NCBI GenBank assembly: GCA_019693395.1
Contig: JAAMXP010003272.1
Coordinates: 2,520-13,900 of the forward strand
Length of the DNA stretch: 11,381 nt
From: Ettlia oleoabundans
Taxonomy: Eukaryota > Chlorophyta > Chlorophyceae > Chlamydomonadales
Direction of reading: 5' to 3'
The notes under the pieces are model-generated. The model saw only the letters and a program-made list of their open reading frames with translations. It was not told the origin of the DNA and did not search any database. Numbering within the stretch: the stretch's first letter is position 1; each line of letters begins with the position of its first letter. Shown piece by piece: positions 6,501 through 11,381 of the stretch. Made by a program: the position numbers and the translations under genes.

Positions 6501-9266
6501 AGCGCTGCCTGCTCCCTGCCAGCCGTCGGCATCTTTTGGGTACCGACCGAGTTTTCAAAGTTCTCCTGCTGCTCTGAAGTTGGTCGTTTGGCTGGCGATA
6601 TCAACCCGGCAGGCATTGCGCTTGCAGGTGCTGCGTCAACTGCTGCAGCTGTGCAAGGAGGTACGTCCTGGTAGTTACCAGTATACCCCTTCTCACAGTC
6701 TGTGGTGGGTGCTGCGCCCGTGTCCAGCTGGTGCACGCTAGCCACAAAGGCATCCACTCCTGCAACGCAGAATGCACCAAGTTCAAGGCAAGTTAGTTTA
6801 GCTGCGAACAGTAACGAAAAGAAGGCTGTTTTATTTACAAGCAACCAATTACCCTGACATAGCAACTTAGATCACAGGTGGTCATAGTTGACAGCATAGA
6901 CACTCAGACACAGTTGACAGTGCAGGTAATCAGGCAGCCAGCCACACCTGTCGCCGCCCTCTCAGCTGCCTCACACCGTCGCTGCTGACGTGCCACCAGC
7001 GCTGCAGCCAGGCTGCTGATGTGGCGCTGAAACCGCTCCTCGCTGTAGGCCCCGGTGGCACGCTGCAGCTCACGGTCGCTGAGCTGTCGCCCCAGATGTT
7101 GCGGCCATGCTTTCTTAGTGGTGATGAAGCTAGGTGCTTGAGGCTGCGTAAGCTGCATGGGCTGTTGCTTTACATCTGCGGCAACCGTAGGTGTGGCTGC
7201 TGGCGGTGCTGCTTCCCTGGGGTGCCATGCAGCGAAGCTGGTGTGCATGGCAGTGTGCAATTCCCTGTTCCCAGCTTCCACTTCACAGCCGCGAGAGACA
7301 GGCTTAGCAGTCGTGCCAGCAGGAAGCGCTGGTACTGGCAGAGCCTGTGGTCCCGCATTGCTGTGTGGCTGCTTCCGGTCAGTCACAACAAGCTGCCGCC
7401 GCTGCCGCTTGGAAGCGACGCCGCAGTGCTTGTGCTGTGCCAGCTGCTCCAGCCTTTCTTTCCTCGGCCGCCGTGCTGCTGCGCTCGCTTCGCTGGCTGC
7501 CTTTGGTGCCGGCACAAGCTGCTCAGAGGCGCCAGCTGAGGCTGGCCGCCGCCGCAGCGCTGTGCCTGCTGTGCCTGCTGTGCCTGCCGGCCTTGGAGAG
7601 GCGGCCCGCGTGTAGAAGGCCGGCTTGCCGCCAGGAGCAAGCTTTCCTCCTGCCTCTGATGTGCGTGACAGTGTTGGGCCACCACCTTTGGTGGGTATGC
7701 TAGCTGATCTCTGTGGAATGGCCGCAAAGCTCCACACCCGCTGCCTCAACGCCTCCTTAACTGGCCTGCCGCTACTCTCCTTTCTTCTTCCACCGAGCTG
7801 CTGCTGCTGCCGTGGCACGGGCGGCAGCCGCATCCGCTGCACTCCGCGCGGTGCATCTTCACTTTCAGCAGCCCGCCAAACAGCCTGAGTAGCAGCAGCT
7901 GCAGGCCCCGGGGACTCAGCAGGGGAGTGGGCTGGGCTGTGTTGGCCAGAGGTGGGCACAACTCCAGGTGAGTCACAGCCCTCAGCACCCAGCCCCCTTT
8001 CCTCCACCTCCCTGCTCGTCCCTGCCAGCTGGCTCATGCTGGCACTTCCACCGCTAGGGCTGAAAGGCGCATCTACACCAAATTCGGCAGAAGCTGCCGG
8101 GCTGGCACCACAGCTGCTGCTCCTGCTGCTGCCCCTGCCGCCTACGCTGGTGCTTCTGCTGCGTCTTCCACTACTTCTGCTACTCCTGCTCCTGGTCCTG
8201 CTCCTGCTGTGGCTTCTGCTCATGCTTGTCAGACTCCCGCCGCCTCTGTTCCCAGCAGCGGCCTCGCAGACGGCAGCAGCCTCGCCGTCCAGTGTTGGGC
8301 TGCCTGTGAGCACTGTGTCTTGCTCTGCTACATCATCAAACACATGCTGAGAGGGCGTCGAGCTAAGGCCTGGTGCGTCATCAAGCATTTGCTGGGAGGC
8401 GGTCAAGCTAGGGCCCGAAGCTATCACAGCTTGCAGCAAAGGGCTGAGCGGTGAGGTTGCAGCTGCATCCTCCATGCTGCTCCTCGCGTGTATGCTGTGA
8501 CTGCCCCTGCCCATGCTGCCAAGGGTGGAGTTAGCGGGCTCTTCCTCTGTGTTTTTTGCATCCCCTTGTGCTTGAAACTCAGCACTGTGGCTGGCACCCA
8601 GGTTGGCCTCTGTCACAGCTGGAACCACCCTTGGGCCTGCAGATGCGCCTGATTGGGAAGACGTCAGCTGGGTGCTGACCCTCTGAAGCAGCCTGGGCTG
8701 CCCGTTAGGTGCTCTTGCTGCCGCAGTATTGAGCAGGCTGGAAAGCAGCAGAGCTTCCTCTCTGTCCTCCTCTGCTGCATTGCCCTGTTCAAGACTGCCC
8801 TCTATGGGGTTCATTACTGCCAGAAGTTCCCTCCCTGCAGCGACTTCCTGTGCACTAACCCCCTCTGTGGGCTTGGCTGGCAGCAAGGCGCTTGCAGCAC
8901 CCAGCAATGAGCAAGGAGCTGGCGGCGAGGCTTGTGAGCTGTGTCTCACTTTCTGCAGCGAGCTGCAGCATGACAGTGCTGCAGAAGTAGCTGATGGTTC
9001 TTTACTGATGGCACCTTCTACCCTATTACTGTCCTGTCCTTCCGCCTGTGCCTGCAGCCGCTCAAGAGCCTGCACGCAGCATGAGGCACAACGGGCGGCG
9101 CTAAGTGGCAGGGTTGTCGCAGTTGAGAGCGAGTCGCAAGACGCGGTCCAAGGCCAATGTGGCGGAGACTCGCCTGTTGGGCCGCCTGCAACGCAACGGA
9201 ACTCCCTCCGAAACGCTTCGCAAAGCGCTGGGCCAGGTCCTCAGGTTTGACTGGGGCCATTGACAT
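3577..9266 (-). CDS. Large unrecognised low-complexity protein with an RS-rich segment
   Basis: Three exons join in frame. Exon A is open from 9240 to 6948 and ends GCGACAG|GTGTGG in phase 1. Exon B (6759-6239) follows the acceptor TTCTGCGTTGCAG and ends ATCATGCAG|GTGGGT in phase 0. Exon C (5829-3577) follows a long pyrimidine tract ending CTGAG and stops at TAG. From 9075 this gives 1633 residues. The 5' end is unresolved: ATG at 9266 opens MSMAPVKPEDLAQRF in another frame, and joining it to exon A needs an intron I cannot place firmly (a 77-base one, 9029-8953, fits the phase); the first ATG in exon A's own frame is at 8814. The protein is mostly Ser/Ala/Pro/Gln-rich and probably disordered. 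It has an RS-dipeptide stretch (8223-8107), an acidic run EEEEE near 4730, a poly-Ser stretch near 4400-4510, and short charged helices near 7050-6950 and 3660-3590. No enzyme domain or membrane segment is visible. RPASAG and RLEQLAQHK occur, motifs loosely like those of some ciliary proteins; this is only a hint. The gene is divergent from MUS81. Confidence 0.6.
5443..5587 (-). repeat. Duplicated QRLATAPAS coding segment
   Basis: CTGTGGCCAGACGTTGG occurs twice on the plus strand (ending at 5475 and 5587), in exon C of the large gene. It encodes QRLATAPAS-AA in both copies, each preceded by (K/R)Q(L/P)TA. The unit is about 37 to 39 residues, with strongest conservation in this core. Confidence 0.7.
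5940..6045. repeat. About 21-bp tandem repeat, TTGGCGGTACA units
   Basis: Units beginning TTGGCGGTACA or close variants start at 5940, 5961, 5982, 6008 and 6028 (spacings 21, 21, 26, 20). The consensus is TTGGCGGTACANAAGGTT; unit 3 is the most diverged. The array is in intron 2 of the minus-strand gene. The same motif occurs inverted as TGTACCGCCA at 6209-6218. Confidence 0.75.
5941..6218. mobile_element. Possible MITE-like element with 10-bp terminal inverted repeats
   Basis: TGGCGGTACA at 5941-5950 and TGTACCGCCA at 6209-6218 are perfect inverted repeats 278 bases end to end. Inside are further copies of the terminal motif and a 19-bp perfect hairpin, the arrangement seen in non-autonomous foldback or MITE elements. 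There is no coding capacity, and I could not find a clear target-site duplication, so the ends are uncertain. It could instead be a plain intronic minisatellite beside a hairpin. Confidence 0.25.
6120..6178. repeat. Perfect 19-bp inverted repeat (hairpin) with 21-nt loop
   Basis: GGCAAGCTGGTGCTGGCCA at 6120-6138 is exactly complementary to 6160-6178, separated by 6139-6159. A further TACCGC/GCGGTA pairing (6101-6106 with 6184-6189) is possible beyond a bulge. The hairpin lies in intron 2 of the large minus-strand gene and would be transcribed with it. Confidence 0.85.
6760..6947 (-). other. Intron 1 of the large minus-strand gene (188 nt)
   Basis: The donor GACAG|GTGTGGC at 6948/6947 and the acceptor TTCTGCGTTGCAG ending at 6760 join two long open frames in matching phase (1 + 2, making a Gly codon). 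Without splicing, exon A would stop at 6906-6904. Confidence 0.7.
8107..8223 (-). other. RS-dipeptide-rich segment of the large protein
   Basis: Residues 285 to 323 of the frame counted from 9075 are dense in Arg-Ser and Ser-Arg pairs (SMSRSHSRSRTRSRSSRSS and onward), followed by Gly/Ser. RS segments are known in splicing-related and other nuclear proteins, where they are phosphorylated by SR kinases. No RNA-recognition motif is visible in this protein, so the segment alone does not make it an SR splicing factor. Confidence 0.75.
8331..8414 (-). repeat. 45-bp (15-residue) tandem coding duplication
   Basis: TCATCAA blocks at 8333 and 8378 begin two copies about 45 bases apart, encoding SQQMLDDAPGLS and SQHVFDDVAEQD in succession. 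The frame is kept, as expected for a coding duplication in exon A of the large minus-strand gene. Confidence 0.7.
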
Positions 9267-9540
9267 CCTTATCACTGTTTATAATATTATACGAACGGTG
9301 GTAAGCATTGCCCAATGCCATGGGACTGCCATGGGGCTGGAGTTTCGATTTGGCGCCCGTTTGAGCTGGCGCCAGGCTGTTTTGCAACGCAACCTTGCTG
9401 TCTCGCCTTTCTCGACTGTTCGACTCCACTATGTCGTTCCAGTGAGCACATGGTCGGAATACCCGGCTGCCAAGCCGGCTCCGGGAAGTGATCGTAGTGA
9501 GCTGCACCTGCGTGCAACGTGCTTGTTGCGCTGACGCGCA
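9267..9540. promoter_or_regulatory. Divergent intergenic promoter between the large minus-strand gene and MUS81
   Basis: 274 bases separate the candidate ATG at 9266 (minus) from the MUS81 ATG at 9541 (plus). Visible elements are the palindrome TATAATATTATA (9280-9291), two TGCCATGGG boxes 11 bases apart (9316 and 9327), an E2F-type site (9349-9356) and the palindrome CTGGCGCCAG (9366-9375). The AT palindrome is only 14 bases from ATG 9266, too close for an ordinary TATA box of that start, which adds doubt to that start. Confidence 0.5.
9349..9356 (+). promoter_or_regulatory. E2F-type binding site TTTGGCGC
   Basis: TTTGGCGC is an exact match to the E2F/DP consensus TTTSSCGC, about 190 bases upstream of the MUS81 ATG, with a second GGCGCC core 16 bases further (9366-9375). 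E2F sites commonly control replication and repair genes in plants and algae, so S-phase control of MUS81 is a reasonable inference. The motif is short and could occur by chance. Confidence 0.4.
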
Positions 9541-11362
9541 ATGGGCAAGTACAGCGCAGCGGCCCACGCAGCGGCCCGCACCGTGGAAACGCAGGCCTCT
9601 CACTGCGAGTGCTTGGTGCCCGCCAATGCCCTGGTCCGCGAGTTTTTGCTGTGAGTTCATCAAGCCTGCGGGAGCCCAGTTCCAGCAGGATTAGCCTTTG
9701 AGATGTTCTTGCACTTGGCGCTGCCAGCTGCCGCCAGCCGCAACTGACTCTTGTTTGCCTCCCGTCTTTGGCTCGCCACCTGGCCCCTCATAACCACCCT
9801 GCCTTCTCTGATTGCCCCCCATGCGCGTCCTCACGCCAGCGAGGCTCGGCGGCAGCGCCAACAGGCGGCCGTGGAAGGGACTGACAACATGGCGGGGATG
9901 ATGAAGAAAGCCGCCGACAGCCTGCTCACCTACCCATTCCGCGTGCACGACATGGCCAGCCTGCAGAAGATCAAGGGCGTGGGCAGCGCAATTGCCAGGG
10001 TAAGCATAACATTGAGCCTGCGGCCCGTTCGCTGCGCCTGCAATTGCCGGCAGCACCCAGCACACAGTATCCCACGGGCCGCCCAGCAGCATCCCCCTTG
10101 GCACACACCAGCACCCACCTGCACGTTGTAGCGGCATGAAGCGGCATGCCAACTCACTGCTGTCTTTCTCCTGCCGGCCGTGCCTGCCCTCCAGATGATA
10201 ATGCCGGATCTGTTCTCAATCTGTCCCTTTTTGTTACCCGACACGCCACGCCACTGCTGACTTTCCACCCACTCCTATGCACTCATGCAGATGATAGTGT
10301 CGGATCTATTCTCAGAGTATCCCCCGGAGCCGCCCAGTGAGGAGGAGCTGGAAGGGGAACGGCAGCAGGAGGAAGCAATGAAGGCCGCACAGGTGCGTCA
10401 CCAGCACCCGCCAGCGCCATATCGTCTTCTTTGTTTCCTTGGAGTGTGGTTGAAGGGGTGCGGTCAAGTCGAGCGGATGCCAGTTTGCAGGGTTGCCAAC
10501 ATGCGTTATGTCCGGCAGGTCGTTATCACATGTGATGTGCCAAGGACCGCTTGTACTGCCGGTTGACTCTGCTCGCCGCTGTTCCCGTTGCCATTGCCAC
10601 TGCTACTATCGCAGGCAGCCCAGCGCAAGCGCAAGAAGCAGGAGGCGGCAGAAGCAGTGGCAGCGGCGGCAGCCGCAGGCATTCAGGCAGCGGCAACCGG
10701 CAGGTTGGCCGCCACGGCCGGCGCCGCGGGTGCTGGGGCAGCTGGAGTTGTCGCTGGAGCGCCAGAGGAGGATGAGCAGCAGGCGGGGAAGCGGGGGATG
10801 AAAGCTAAGAAGGAGTATATTCCGCAGCTGCACAGCGCCCCCTACGCTTTCCTCATCTGCATGCTCCAGGTGGGTGCTTGCATGCTGCCAGCTAGTGTGC
10901 AGAAGCCACTGTACTACCAAGTCTATACCCGCATACTGTTTGAATTCGGGGAAACCTACTCTGATCTGCCGCTGCCGCTGTTGGTTCCTTGCATTGGCAC
11001 AGCCGGCCGCTGTTGCGGCTCATGTTGGTCCGGCGCAAACCGGCATGCTTGCCGCTTCCTTTGCCACTGCTGTTGCTAGTGGTTTTCCTGCTGATATTGG
11101 TCATCACCACTTTTAACTGGTCTGTCGTTCGCTAGCCCGCTGCTGGTGGTATTGTACCACATCCTGCCGCTGCTGTGCCACCCCTTCTGTCGTTATTGAG
11201 CCTACCGCTCACAACAAAAGGACTAGCAGACTTCATCTCTTCCTCCCTGTTGGCTGTTGCAGGCGCAAAAGGGTCCCGCCAAGCAGCAGCACTTTGGGAA
11301 GAAAGAGCTCATGGACTTGACTGAGGCCAGCGGCCTGTCAAACAAACCCATACACGGAGACG
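9541..11362 (+). CDS. MUS81: Crossover junction endonuclease MUS81, 5' part (five exons, 3' end outside window)
   Basis: Catalytic subunit of the MUS81-EME1 (MMS4) structure-specific nuclease, which cuts 3'-flaps, stalled forks and recombination intermediates in the nucleus. Exons: 9541-9650, 9840-9999, 10291-10392, 10615-10869, 11263-11362, with donors GTGAGT, GTAAGC, GTGCGT, GTGGGT, GTGGGT; all phases match, giving 242 codons. ATG 9541 is the first Met after an in-frame TGA at 9532-9534. Residues about 25-90 form the N-terminal helix-hairpin-helix domain: CLVPANALVREFL, EARRQRQQ, ADSLLTYPF, then the hairpin LQKIKGVGSAIAR. Residues about 190-240 match the winged-helix region of MUS81: KKEYIPQLHSAPYAFLICML and FGKKELMDLTEASGLS, where plant MUS81 has a similar Y-P-Q-R-S-YA-L and ELID-A-GLS pattern. 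Between them is a basic KRKK cluster and an Ala/Gly-rich linker (about 137-172). The ERCC4 nuclease motif (GDxxxERK) and C-terminal HhH lie beyond the window. Identification is from remembered family patterns. Confidence 0.85.
10191..10323 (+). repeat. Duplicated exon 3 acceptor in MUS81 intron 2
   Basis: A 37-base block at 10191-10227 (CCAGATGATAATGCCGGATC onward) matches 10287-10323 (GCAGATGATAGTGTCGGATC onward) at 29 of 37 positions, 96 bases apart. The second copy is the acceptor and start of exon 3. The first has its own pyrimidine tract and CAG, but its frame ends at TGA 10258-10260, so using it would truncate the protein. Confidence 0.8.
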
Positions 11363-11381
11363 GTGGGTGTGGGTGTGGGTG
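11363..11381 (+). repeat. GTGGGT tandem at the start of MUS81 intron 5
   Basis: After the exon 5 donor (GACG|GTGGGT) the sequence continues as GTGGGT repeats to the window edge, giving several overlapping potential donors. The length of the tract is not visible. Confidence 0.6.

Noticed and set aside
7952..8350. Plus-strand leucine-rich frame resembling membrane segments
   Set aside because: The leucines come from reading the complement of the RS-dipeptide codons; there is no independent evidence of a gene.
9157..9534. Plus-strand frame of 125 codons upstream of MUS81
   Set aside because: It crosses the divergent promoter, ends at the TGA just before the MUS81 ATG, and has no domain; it is partly antisense to the N-terminal frame of the minus-strand gene.

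Overview
The window reads as nuclear DNA of a green alga (chlorophyte). Coding regions are GC-rich and alanine, serine, proline and glutamine heavy. Genes are split by introns of roughly 190 to 410 bases with GT...AG ends and strong GTGGGT, GTGAGT and GTAAGC donors. A TGTAA motif (the chlorophyte poly(A) signal) lies downstream of the first gene, and short GC-rich minisatellites are common. The order within the Chlorophyta cannot be fixed from the sequence. No prokaryotic operon, rRNA, tRNA, CRISPR array or complete transposon is visible.

Layout: (1) 41-203 (+) is the last exon of a protein kinase, followed by a 3'UTR carrying seven copies of a 30-31 base repeat and a TGTAA site at 885. (2) About 890-1950 holds no gene I can support, only a 64-base duplication and a CTG-rich degenerate repeat distantly like the one after the kinase. 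(3) 2948-1948 (-) is an alanine-rich coiled-coil coding region broken by a frameshift and an in-frame TAG; I call it a pseudogene, with an unusual splice structure as the alternative. (4) 2952-3576 is non-coding. (5) About 9266-3577 (-) is a large gene of three recognisable exons encoding at least 1633 residues of mostly disordered, Ser/Ala/Pro-rich protein with an RS-dipeptide segment; I do not recognise it. Its second intron contains a 21-base tandem repeat, a perfect 19-bp hairpin and possible terminal inverted repeats. (6) 9267-9540 is a divergent promoter with an E2F-type TTTGGCGC site. (7) 9541-11362 (+) is the 5' part (five exons, 242 codons) of the structure-specific endonuclease gene MUS81, running off the window before its nuclease domain.

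The genes do not form a pathway. The kinase and the coiled-coil unit are convergent; the large minus-strand gene and MUS81 are divergent and may share regulatory DNA. The most notable points are a decayed second copy of the MUS81 exon 3 splice acceptor, the repeat-bearing intron, and the broken coiled-coil gene. I found no convincing novel multi-gene system.
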